A stretch of 64,000 bases of DNA, from positions 62,001-126,000 of the forward strand of contig MABD01000018.1 of assembly GCA_002162955.1 (NCBI GenBank), written 5' to 3'. Source of the DNA: Gammaproteobacteria bacterium 45_16_T64. Its GTDB lineage: Bacteria; Pseudomonadota; Gammaproteobacteria; Pseudomonadales; Ketobacteraceae. How positions within the stretch are numbered: the first letter of the stretch is position 1; every line of letters starts with the position of its first letter. The notes below the pieces were generated by a model. That model worked only from the letters and a program-made list of their open reading frames with translations. It was not told the DNA's origin and searched no databases. A program made the position numbers and the translations under genes. Below, piece by piece: positions 56,556 through 64,000 of the stretch.

Positions 56556-59246
56556 ATGATCAATATAAATCTAAAATCTCTGGTCGGCCGTTTAAACCCG
56601 ACAGTCCGCAATGCTCTTGAAGGCGGCGCTGGACTCGCAATGTCTCGCGCACACTACGACGTAGAGATTGAGCATTGGTTACTCAAACTATTAGAAGAAT
56701 CCGATACCGATATGATTGCCATATTGGAGCGATTTGAAGTCAGCCTATCAACCTTGGCGAAAGATCTCACCAATGCCCTTGATAAAATCAAGAACGGCAA
56801 CAGCCGAGCACCGTCGCTATCGCCTACGGTTGTTGATTTAGCAAAAGAAGCCTGGCTACTCGCCTCCGTTGAATACGGTCATGGCCAAGTGACTTCCGGT
56901 CATGTTTTAGCCGCAATCATGATGGATGATCGTAATCGACGCCAACTCACCGATAGCTCAAAGCAGTTAGAAGCACTGACCGGTGAAGCTGTAAAAGAAA
57001 TGGTACGCGCGACGGTCGGCACCACCTCAGAATCAACCACTGTACTTGGAGAAGGTACTGGACTTCCTGGTGAAGATGGCGAGGTAGCTAAAGCAGCATC
57101 TCGTACGCCATCGCTAGATAAGTTCACCATCAACCTGACCGAACGAGCCGCTACGGGCAAAATTGACCCCGTACTCGGTCGAGACCCAGAAGTACGCCAA
57201 CTGATTGACATTCTCAGTCGACGACGCCAAAACAACCCAATTCTTACCGGTGAAGCTGGTGTAGGTAAGACAGCAGTAGTCGAAGGTTTTGCTTTGCGTA
57301 TTGCGCAAGATGACGTGCCAGAAACCTTGCGCGGCGTTTGCTTACGCACATTGGATCTAGGTCTACTTCAAGCCGGTGCAAGTGTTAAGGGCGAATTTGA
57401 AAACCGCTTGCGCTCCGTGATAGATGAAGTAAAAGCCTCTCCTCAACCCATCATCATGTTCATTGATGAAGCCCACACACTTATCGGTGCGGGTGGTAAA
57501 GAAGGACAAGGGGATGCGGCGAACCTATTGAAGCCCGCCCTTGCCCGTGGTGAATTACGGACTATTGCCGCAACTACTTGGGCAGAATACAAGAAGTACT
57601 TCGAACGCGACCCTGCCCTAACACGTCGCTTCCAGGTTGTTAAAGTTGAAGAGCCTGATGAAAAAACAGCCATCGACATGATGCGCGGTATTGCTAAAAT
57701 GCTTGAGACTCACCACAAGACGCGAATTCTTGGTGAAGCAATTGAACAAGCCGTTAAGCTTTCCAGTCGATATATCGTTGGTCGACAGCTCCCAGATAAG
57801 TCAGTAAGTTTGCTTGATACGGCCTGCGCCAAAGTATCCCTAAGCCTGAGTACCACCCCTGCAGCAGTTGAAGATGCTCGCCGCTACATTAGTCAGTGCG
57901 AACGCAATATCTTGATGCTCGAACGTGAAGACGCTACCAGCGGTGGCTGCGAAGAACGCATTGCTGAGCTCAATACTGACATGGCAACTGAAGCGACCCG
58001 ATTAGCAGAAATGGAAAAGCAGTGGGAAGCAGAGAAAGAGCATGTCATTCAGATCCGTGAGATTCGCGAAAAGATCGAAAAAGACTTCCTCGGCACGGAT
58101 CACCAAGACCAGAAAGAAGAAGGTGCAGAAATCGTTAAGCTTAGCGATGAAGAGCGTGCAGAGCTTAAGGCAGCATTAAAGAAACTCACCACCGAGCTAC
58201 AAGAACTGCAGGGTGAAGCTCCACTCATGCAACCAGTTGTCGATGCACAAGCGGTTGCCGAAGTGGTCGCACAGTGGACTGGGGTTCCTGTCGGGCGCAT
58301 GGGCGGCGACGAAATTGAAAACGTTGTCAAACTGCAAGAACATATGGAAGGTCGTGTAATCGGCCAATCCCACGCACTAGCGGCAATCGCCGAAGCCATC
58401 CGCACCTCACGAGCCGGGTTAAAAGATCCTCGCAAGCCGGTTGGTGTGTTCTTTATGGTTGGACCATCGGGTGTCGGTAAAACAGAAACTGCGCTAGCCC
58501 TGGCAGAAATGATCTATGGTGGAGAGCAAAACGTCACGACCATAAACATGTCCGAGTTCAAAGAAGAACATAAGACATCCATGTTACTGGGTTCACCTCC
58601 AGGCTACGTTGGTTACGGTGAAGGCGGCGTTCTCACGGAAGCCGTCCGTCGCAAGCCATACAGCATCATCTTGCTAGATGAGATGGAAAAAGCTCACCGA
58701 GGCGTACAAGACATCTTCTACAACCTATTTGATAAGGGCACCATCAAAGATGGCGAAGGTCGTGATATCGACTTTAAAAACACCATCATTATCATGACCT
58801 CCAACGCAGGTGAAGAAGCCATCCGAGCGATCTGTGCAGCGTCAGAAGAAAAGCCTGATCCAGATGTATTATTGGACAACTTCCGTCCTGAACTATTAAA
58901 GTGGTTTAAGCCTGCTTTCCTAGGCCGAGCGGATGTCATCCCATACTACCCGCTAGATGATGAGAACCTCATCAAGATCTGTGGGCTTAACATGAAGCGT
59001 ATCGAAAAGCGTGTTGCTGAGCATTACGGGGCTACCTTTACTTACTCTGAAGATGTGCCGCTACACATCGTCGCGCGCAGCCAAGAAGTGGATACTGGAG
59101 CACGAAATATTGAACACATTATTTCTCGCTCAATTCTTCCAATGCTGGCAAGTGAATGTCTCGCTAAAATGGCAGAGGGCATCGAGATTAAGAATATTCA
59201 CGTTGATGTTGACGACGAGGGAACGTTCTCTTACTTAGTAGAGTAA
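56556..59246 (+). CDS. tssH: type VI sheath-recycling ATPase ClpV (TssH)
   Basis: The 896-residue AAA+ double-ring ATPase has the N-terminal ClpV domain (about 1-150). The first ATPase has Walker A GEAGVGKT (232-239); a long coiled middle region follows (about 440-560), then the second ATPase with GPSGVGKT (636-643) and GYVGYGEGG, and a ClpB-type D2-small C-terminus. ClpV disassembles contracted TssB/TssC sheaths for reuse. GAAGGA precedes the ATG. A hairpin terminator follows the gene. Confidence 0.97.
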   Translation: MININLKSLVGRLNPTVRNALEGGAGLAMSRAHYDVEIEHWLLKLLEESDTDMIAILERFEVSLSTLAKDLTNALDKIKNGNSRAPSLSPTVVDLAKEAWLLASVEYGHGQVTSGHVLAAIMMDDRNRRQLTDSSKQLEALTGEAVKEMVRATVGTTSESTTVLGEGTGLPGEDGEVAKAASRTPSLDKFTINLTERAATGKIDPVLGRDPEVRQLIDILSRRRQNNPILTGEAGVGKTAVVEGFALRIAQDDVPETLRGVCLRTLDLGLLQAGASVKGEFENRLRSVIDEVKASPQPIIMFIDEAHTLIGAGGKEGQGDAANLLKPALARGELRTIAATTWAEYKKYFERDPALTRRFQVVKVEEPDEKTAIDMMRGIAKMLETHHKTRILGEAIEQAVKLSSRYIVGRQLPDKSVSLLDTACAKVSLSLSTTPAAVEDARRYISQCERNILMLEREDATSGGCEERIAELNTDMATEATRLAEMEKQWEAEKEHVIQIREIREKIEKDFLGTDHQDQKEEGAEIVKLSDEERAELKAALKKLTTELQELQGEAPLMQPVVDAQAVAEVVAQWTGVPVGRMGGDEIENVVKLQEHMEGRVIGQSHALAAIAEAIRTSRAGLKDPRKPVGVFFMVGPSGVGKTETALALAEMIYGGEQNVTTINMSEFKEEHKTSMLLGSPPGYVGYGEGGVLTEAVRRKPYSIILLDEMEKAHRGVQDIFYNLFDKGTIKDGEGRDIDFKNTIIIMTSNAGEEAIRAICAASEEKPDPDVLLDNFRPELLKWFKPAFLGRADVIPYYPLDDENLIKICGLNMKRIEKRVAEHYGATFTYSEDVPLHIVARSQEVDTGARNIEHIISRSILPMLASECLAKMAEGIEIKNIHVDVDDEGTFSYLVE

Positions 59247-59273
59247 CGACAAGAAACCTTTGCTGAGGACCTT

Positions 59274-59307
59274 AAGAAAAGGGGTAGTACTTACTGTCCC
59301 TTTTCTT
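59274..59307 (+). terminator. intrinsic terminator after tssH
   Basis: AAGAAAAGGG (59274-59283) pairs with CCCTTTTCTT (59298-59307), with a 14-base loop and GTTTT downstream. It separates tssH from the small amphi-Trp gene. Confidence 0.7.
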
Positions 59308-59341
59308 GTTTTAGTCATCCATTTCTTAAGGAACAATATAC

Positions 59342-59569
59342 ATGACCACCAAAGAAGACAGAGACATCGAAAAAGACTACAGCACCAGTGACTTTGTCGC
59401 TAAGTTGCGCCGCCTAGCAGACTCACTCGAAAAAGGTGAGCAGTTTGAAATCCAGATTGCTGGCGAGCGCATCTATGTGCCCGTTCGTGCCATGTATAAC
59501 ATTGAACATGAGCGGGAAGACGGTGCAGAAGAAATAGAGTTTCAAATTAAGTGGGAAAAGAAAGACTAA
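59342..59569 (+). CDS. amphi-Trp domain protein
   Basis: The 75-residue protein fits the amphi-Trp domain. A helix holds VAKLRRLADSLEKGEQFEIQ; strands follow with GERIYVPV and a final EEIEFQIKW. The family is small, cytoplasmic and of unknown role, and is often encoded alone. AAGGA precedes the ATG. It follows the type VI cluster but is separated from it by a terminator, so a link is not implied. Confidence 0.82.
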   Translation: MTTKEDRDIEKDYSTSDFVAKLRRLADSLEKGEQFEIQIAGERIYVPVRAMYNIEHEREDGAEEIEFQIKWEKKD

Positions 59570-59582
59570 ATCGTCACACCTA

Positions 59583-59610
59583 ACTAGCGCTCTATCGATA
59601 GAGCGCTAGT
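59583..59610. repeat. 28-bp perfect palindrome between convergent genes
   Basis: The stretch is exactly self-complementary, centred on ATCGAT. It sits 13 bases after the amphi-Trp stop and 15 before the convergent SnoaL-like gene end. No T-run follows on either side, so it may be a bidirectional terminator of unusual form or a protein-binding site. Confidence 0.65.
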
Positions 59611-59625
59611 GCAAAGAGAAGAATC

Positions 59626-60042
59626 CTAGTTAAGCCCTAACTGCTTCAACATCTCAAGATCATCCGTCACTCGCCAGTGCTCCACGATCAGGCCACTCTC
59701 AATACGCTCAAACTGCATTTGGCTCACCTGCACTGTTTTTCCCGTCGCAGGAATACCAAAAAAATCCCCTGTGTGAGTTCCCGTCATATCGACATAGATT
59801 GCCACTTGATCCTCACTCACGAGCATTCTTCTAACTGTATAGTGTAAATCAGGGAATCCTTCTCTCATTGCCGTAACAACTGGCTTAAGTCCAGCAGGGC
59901 CTGGCTTTGGGTTTGCAAGGCCTGGATTGTGATTGACATAATCCAGGGATAACACCTCATCCAGCACATCCAAACATCCTAGATTCCATGCTTCATTAAA
60001 ATATCGATGAATAATTTTTCTATTTTCTTCTAGAACACTCAT
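59626..60042 (-). CDS. SnoaL-like / ester cyclase family protein
   Basis: The 138-residue cone-fold protein has YVNHNPG, PAGLKPVVTAMREGFPDL, IYVDMTGTHTGDFFGIPATG and IVEHWRVTDDLEML, all typical of the SnoaL-like polyketide-cyclase/ester-cyclase group. Function in most bacteria is undefined. AGAGGA places the start at the ATG 60042; the frame is open upstream to 60129 but without homology. Confidence 0.85.
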   Translation of the reverse strand: MSVLEENRKIIHRYFNEAWNLGCLDVLDEVLSLDYVNHNPGLANPKPGPAGLKPVVTAMREGFPDLHYTVRRMLVSEDQVAIYVDMTGTHTGDFFGIPATGKTVQVSQMQFERIESGLIVEHWRVTDDLEMLKQLGLN

Positions 60043-60184
60043 TAAGCTTATTCCTCTAGATAACCGGTGAAACACCTTGAAGAAATGAGCGTATAGAGCA
60101 ACGTTATTCAGCTCCTTATCATTTGACAAGAAACTGGATAATTTTAGCTGTGCATTTTAACTACACCTATAGCCCCCCTATTAA

Positions 60185-60769
60185 CTACATCTGATCAGCC
60201 CGCAACCGTGACAATGAGGATTCAGTGATACCTAAATAAGAAGCAAGATGAAACTTTGAAATACGACCGAGTATACCTGGGTTTTGCGCCACAAAATCGT
60301 GATATCGCATTAACGCACTATCCTGTAAAAAGCTACGCTCCCGCTTCATTTTACTGATTAGAACTAGCTCCACTAACTTTCTTCCCAAGCGTTCGATCAT
60401 TGGATGATCATCATAAAGGGCTTCGAATTCTTCATAACTCGCCATCAACAGCACAGTATCCTCCAAAGCCTGAATACCATAAGGCGAAGGGCTTCCTAGA
60501 AAATCTGCAGCAAAAGACGTAGACATCATACCTTCCGAAACAAACGCTTTATTCCATTCTTTACCATTCTCAGCTAAGTAGTAATACCGCGCACACCCTG
60601 TACACATAAAAAATAACGTGCTCCTTTCAACCGATGGTGTCACTATATGCTGTTTCGGAACGAAACGTAATTGTCTAAACAACCCTAAGAACGCCGCTAT
60701 ATTTTGATCCGTGAGTGACGCATGGCCACTTACAAATGTTAGCAACCTTTCAATATACTGTTGTTCCAT
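60185..60769 (-). CDS. Crp/Fnr-family transcriptional regulator
   Basis: The 194-residue protein has an N-terminal cyclic-nucleotide-binding-like jelly roll (RFVPKQHIVTPSVERS, FFMCTGCARYYY). A C-terminal helix-turn-helix holds KFHLASYLGITESSLSRLR. The lack of the cAMP pocket arginine pattern suggests it does not bind cAMP. Its ATG overlaps the epimerase stop by one base, so it is the last gene of the PNPOx-epimerase-regulator operon. Confidence 0.85.
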   Translation of the reverse strand: MEQQYIERLLTFVSGHASLTDQNIAAFLGLFRQLRFVPKQHIVTPSVERSTLFFMCTGCARYYYLAENGKEWNKAFVSEGMMSTSFAADFLGSPSPYGIQALEDTVLLMASYEEFEALYDDHPMIERLGRKLVELVLISKMKRERSFLQDSALMRYHDFVAQNPGILGRISKFHLASYLGITESSLSRLRADQM

Positions 60770-62214
60770 CAGGTTCGCCCAACTAGATGCGCAAGTGCGT
60801 TATCCAAAGATTCATACGTGAAATTAAATCCATGCCGCTGTATCTTAACTGGCACAACGCGCTGCCCGGTAATAAGCACTTCTTCCGCCATTTCCCCCAC
60901 AGCAACACGCAAAGGAGCCGCCGGTACATTCACACTTAAGTACGTCGGTAGATATTTTTTAAGCCCCTCAGAAAATTGATTATTCGTCACCGGATGCGGT
61001 GCGGTCGCGTTGATAGGGCCGTCTAATTCCAGGCATCCCATCGTATGGATAATCATGCCGATAAGATCATCGCGATGAATCCAAGACATCCACTGTGAGC
61101 CATCGCCAATACCCATTGCACAACCAAATTCAAACGGCAAACGCAGCTGCGCCAATGGCCCACCATCTTGCCCTAAAACGATGCCAATACGTAACAAGCA
61201 TACACGCACACCTTTTGCCTCAACTTCTAGTGCTTTGTTTTCCCACTGTTGGCACAACTCGTGAGAAAAACTCTTTATTGGCTCACCGCACTCATCAAGA
61301 ATATTGTTTTTTTGAGGCCCGTAAAATCCTATCGCAGAACCATTTATCAACACATCGGGAGGTATCTCTAAGCGATCAACAAGCTCGACAATTTGCTGCG
61401 TGACATTAACCCTGCTACTCACAAACAGTTGCTTACGCTTCTCTGTCCAGCGCCCGCTCGCCAGCGGCTCACCGGCAAGATTAACAATAACATTAATTCG
61501 CTGATGCTCATCCAGCTGTGACAAGTGCGTGACAAACGTGATCTTGCCTGACAGCTCCCTTGCTGCCGCAGGAATATTACGTGTCAAAATCATCACATCA
61601 TGTCCAAGGTGTACTAACACCTGAACCAAGCGCTTTCCGATAAAGCCCGTCCCCCCCGTGACAAGAATGCTCTTCTTCTGTGCTGATACATATCGACCCA
61701 ATTCTGACAGCGACAAATAGTCATTCGGTAACCGTGACGACCTCTGCCAATCTTTAGCGCCTGATATCAAAACACCGACTGAAAACAGCGTCATCACCAG
61801 GGATTGCCATCCATAAAAAGTCAACTCAACACCAGCAGGTGCCTTATACCAACCAGCCATTTCTGGTAACAAGAAAGCCAATATCACACCATAATTGATC
61901 GCCAATAATGTATGTGTGATGCGCTCCAACGGTGGTAGCAGTCGAGTCTGATCTTCAATCACAAAGTCCCATAAGGTCAGGATAATTTCGACGACCAAGA
62001 TTGACGCTAGCAATATTGTGAACCCACCTTTCAACTGAACCCACGCAAGTATCATGAATAAGAATGCGTAAATCACACTTCTCACACCATGTATTTTTAG
62101 TTCTAACTGAGCAGATTTTTTCCCTGGCAAGCATACTTTAAGTTCATGATGGTAAAGCGTATCAAACGCTCCCATTAGAGCTTGTATTACCACCAGCGTT
62201 AACACCGTATTCAT
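60769..62214 (-). CDS. TIGR01777-type NAD-dependent epimerase with membrane domain
   Basis: In 481 residues, the N-terminal third carries four or so hydrophobic helices (about 1-150). From about residue 180 a Rossmann epimerase domain begins with VTGGTGFIGKRLVQVL. It continues VNLAGEPLASGRW and LINGSAIGFYG and ends with WIHRDDLIGMI and GPINATAPHPV, the TIGR01777 pattern. A fused membrane part before this epimerase is less usual. Substrate is unknown. It overlaps the Crp/Fnr gene and follows the FMN-binding protein gene by 30 bases. Confidence 0.85.
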   Translation of the reverse strand: MNTVLTLVVIQALMGAFDTLYHHELKVCLPGKKSAQLELKIHGVRSVIYAFLFMILAWVQLKGGFTILLASILVVEIILTLWDFVIEDQTRLLPPLERITHTLLAINYGVILAFLLPEMAGWYKAPAGVELTFYGWQSLVMTLFSVGVLISGAKDWQRSSRLPNDYLSLSELGRYVSAQKKSILVTGGTGFIGKRLVQVLVHLGHDVMILTRNIPAAARELSGKITFVTHLSQLDEHQRINVIVNLAGEPLASGRWTEKRKQLFVSSRVNVTQQIVELVDRLEIPPDVLINGSAIGFYGPQKNNILDECGEPIKSFSHELCQQWENKALEVEAKGVRVCLLRIGIVLGQDGGPLAQLRLPFEFGCAMGIGDGSQWMSWIHRDDLIGMIIHTMGCLELDGPINATAPHPVTNNQFSEGLKKYLPTYLSVNVPAAPLRVAVGEMAEEVLITGQRVVPVKIQRHGFNFTYESLDNALAHLVGRT

Positions 62215-62244
62215 ATTTATCTCCTTGCCCCCTAAATCACAGGG

Positions 62245-62850
62245 TTATAAATCCTTGTTGTAACGCAACATCATACTATCCTGACTTTCTGGCTCCTGCT
62301 GTAGGTTCAGCTGATCGTGAATCATGCGATTCATCGTTGGTAAGACAGAGCGCTCTACTTGAGCACCTTCCTCCCATAGTTGCGCGCGCATAATCGCCTT
62401 AGCGCAATGCAAAAACACTTCACTAATGGTGATTTCAATACAACTTCGAGGTGGCCGCCTATCCGCACTAAATACATTGAGGTGCTGTTGATGAGTGGAT
62501 ATGCGGGCCTTCCCATTAACCCGCAACACTTCGTCAACACCCGGAATTAAAAACAGACAACCAACACTTCCGGTTTCCACAATATTCACCAAACTGTCCA
62601 ACCGATTATTTCCTTTTGCATCAGCAATAATGAGTGCGTTTCTATTGATAATTTTAACAAAACCCGGTGCACCTCCCCTCGGTGATGCGTCAACCTGCCC
62701 CAACTGGTTGTAGGTTGAAAGTAATAGGAATGGGGATAACTGGATAAATCGGGTGGAATGCTCTTCTAACTCGCTAAGTTGCTTTTTTTTAGCGCGCTCA
62801 TTAGGGGCCTCATATAAAGCCCTTAGCTTCTCGGGGGTGTCTATATACAT
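62245..62850 (-). CDS. pyridoxamine 5'-phosphate oxidase-like FMN-binding protein
   Basis: The 201-residue split-barrel flavin reductase-like protein has FLLLSTYNQLGQVDASPRGG, IADAKGNNRLDSLVNIVE and VGCLFLIPGVDEVLRVNGKA. The pattern fits the PNPOx-like family rather than true PdxH. It probably uses FMN or F420 to reduce small molecules. It is the first gene of the leftward three-gene operon. Confidence 0.88.
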   Translation of the reverse strand: MYIDTPEKLRALYEAPNERAKKKQLSELEEHSTRFIQLSPFLLLSTYNQLGQVDASPRGGAPGFVKIINRNALIIADAKGNNRLDSLVNIVETGSVGCLFLIPGVDEVLRVNGKARISTHQQHLNVFSADRRPPRSCIEITISEVFLHCAKAIMRAQLWEEGAQVERSVLPTMNRMIHDQLNLQQEPESQDSMMLRYNKDL

Positions 62851-63161
62851 ATACTATCCTTAGTAAATAACCGTACATTAACAATTCTACAGTATCTAAA
62901 TGACTAATTTACAGCACAAGTTATACCATATTACACCCTCTATTTCTTAGCAGAGAATACGACATCGCTCCAGCGGCACGAATACTTACTTCCTTATATG
63001 CTGATTCAGGCTCGGTGAGCATACCAGCAACCCTCGCCATCTTTTATGCCGATAACCCCATATCATATCAACCAGAGCAAGCTACACTTAGTAAACCCAT
63101 ATAGACCCATAGATAGCAGCCCCAGAAAAAGTGGAATACTTTGCTTGGTAGGACCTAGTTA
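62851..63161. other. 311-bp intergenic region
   Basis: This gap lies between the divergent PNPOx-like and double-receiver genes. I see no reading frame of note, tRNA or strong hairpin. It presumably holds both promoters; TAGGACC lies before the ATG at 63162. Confidence 0.4.
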
Positions 63162-64000
63162 TGTCCATATTGATAATCAGCGATTCAACCCCTGATCGAG
63201 AGCTCATCAGCGCCATTTTATCCGTCAATTACCCGGTATATAGCGCTAAATCTGCCATGAGCGGCATCGAATTGGCCCATCAATTGATGCCTGAGACTAT
63301 TGTTATTGATGTCCACAATGACGAGTTCGACGGGTTTTCTATTCTACAGTCGCTGAAACAACGCCATGACACCAAGAGTATACCGGTCATACTACTAGGG
63401 CGAGAATGCGCAATTACCGCCAATACGGTAAGAGGCTTGAAGCTTGGCGCATTTGATTGCTTAGCCAGTCCAATTGACGATGCGCTATTATCCATAAAAG
63501 TTGACGCTGCCGTGCACATTCGGCGTCAAGAACTTGCACTTATTCAGTCTAAAGAACTCGCCAAAGAAAATCATCCCGATATCCTAATCGCAGATGATGC
63601 TCAAGAAATGATTATGCTATTGGATAGAACACTGACTGACGCAGGGTTCAAAGTCATAAGTGCAACCAGTGGAAACCAAGCCATTGCCCTTGCCCAGGAG
63701 TTTCAACCACAGCTGATTTTACTTGACGTCCTAATGCCCGGCCTAAATGGTTTCGATACTTGTAGGCGCCTCAAAAGCAACCCCAATACAGAAGCAATTC
63801 CCGTTGTGTTCGTAACCTCAGAAGACTTGAGTAGCGCAGAGGAAGAAGGGTTCAATGCTGGTGGTGTCGATTACATAACCAAGCCCATCAATGTCCCTTT
63901 GCTGGTGGCGCGAGTTAAGATACATATGCAATTAAAAATGTATCAGGACTCCCTTGAATCCGTGGTGAAGCAAAGAACTAAAGCCCTTAGAAAATCTCTC
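63162..64000 (+). CDS. double-receiver response regulator, 5' part (partial)
   Basis: The gene runs off the right edge; 279 codons are visible. The first receiver (1-120) has Asp50 (IVIDVHNDEFDG) but lacks the conserved Lys: the usual KP is SP (CLASP, Ser103). It also has Gly80 where Thr/Ser is expected, so it is degenerate. The second receiver (about 139-260) is canonical, with Asp189 (ILLDVLMPGLNG), Thr219 and Lys241 (YITKP). A coiled coil (ESVVKQRTKALRKSL) follows and leads into an output domain beyond the window, often a kinase, GGDEF or HD-GYP. Confidence 0.88.

Noticed and set aside
56900-57349. 149-codon reverse frame inside clpV
   Set aside because: It is a shadow of the conserved first ATPase domain; composition is Ser/Arg/Val-rich as expected for antisense.

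Overview
The window is a 64 kb chromosomal segment, probably from a marine-type gammaproteobacterium of the Oceanospirillales/Cellvibrionales sort. This is inferred from a long-form LeuA, PntA/PntB transhydrogenase, an NhaD-type antiporter, a porin/LolA-like/MMPL export operon, a haloalkane dehalogenase and an Imp-order type VI secretion cluster. Coding is dense on both strands. I see no insertion sequence, integrase, phage gene or CRISPR array. One tRNA gene, tRNA-Arg(TCG), is present. No species can be named from the sequence alone.

Layout. 1-3.6 kb: 3' part of leuA, a small cupin, a PlsC-like acyltransferase overlapping a DUF2889 gene. 3.6-11 kb: a DUF4124 protein and a 2240-residue leucine-rich-repeat lipoprotein. 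11.2-13.6 kb: a lipoprotein/outer-membrane barrel pair and an RluA-like pseudouridine synthase whose ribosome-binding site lies in a hairpin. 13.5-23.1 kb: a redox island. Four leftward genes (Rieske oxygenase, beta-propeller/di-heme lipoprotein, effector-binding membrane protein, membrane di-iron hydroxylase) diverge from a TetR gene, a duplicated-domain membrane protein and a DyP peroxidase. A near-perfect 56-bp palindrome sits at the divergence point. 23.1-29 kb: leftward enoyl-CoA hydratase, pntA, pntB, a DUF1289 protein and nhaD. 29-34.5 kb: a tightly packed operon of mgsA, an MMPL/RND exporter, a LolA-like protein and a porin. It diverges from a glyoxalase II-like hydrolase, so methylglyoxal synthesis and a possible detoxification enzyme are back to back.

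35.4-41.7 kb: a BaeSR-like two-component pair whose sensor has a Pro/His/Arg-rich periplasmic insert, an FAD oxidoreductase divergent from a PadR regulator, a Spy-like protein with an occluded ribosome-binding site, and a haloalkane dehalogenase. 41.8-47.8 kb: a 7TMR-DISM hybrid kinase, a serine hydrolase lipoprotein, the tRNA, and small envelope proteins. 48.1-59.6 kb: type VI secretion genes tssA-B-C-C'-E-F-G-H with two sheath large-subunit genes. Hcp, VgrG and the TssJKLM membrane/baseplate genes are absent from the window, so they must be encoded elsewhere if the system works. 59.6-64 kb: a SnoaL-like protein, a three-gene PNPOx/epimerase/Crp-Fnr operon, and the 5' part of a double-receiver signalling gene.

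The strongest candidates for something undescribed are the 13.5-23.1 kb redox island with its large palindrome, the giant LRR lipoprotein, two independent ribosome-binding-site hairpins, and the split type VI cluster with a sheath paralogue.
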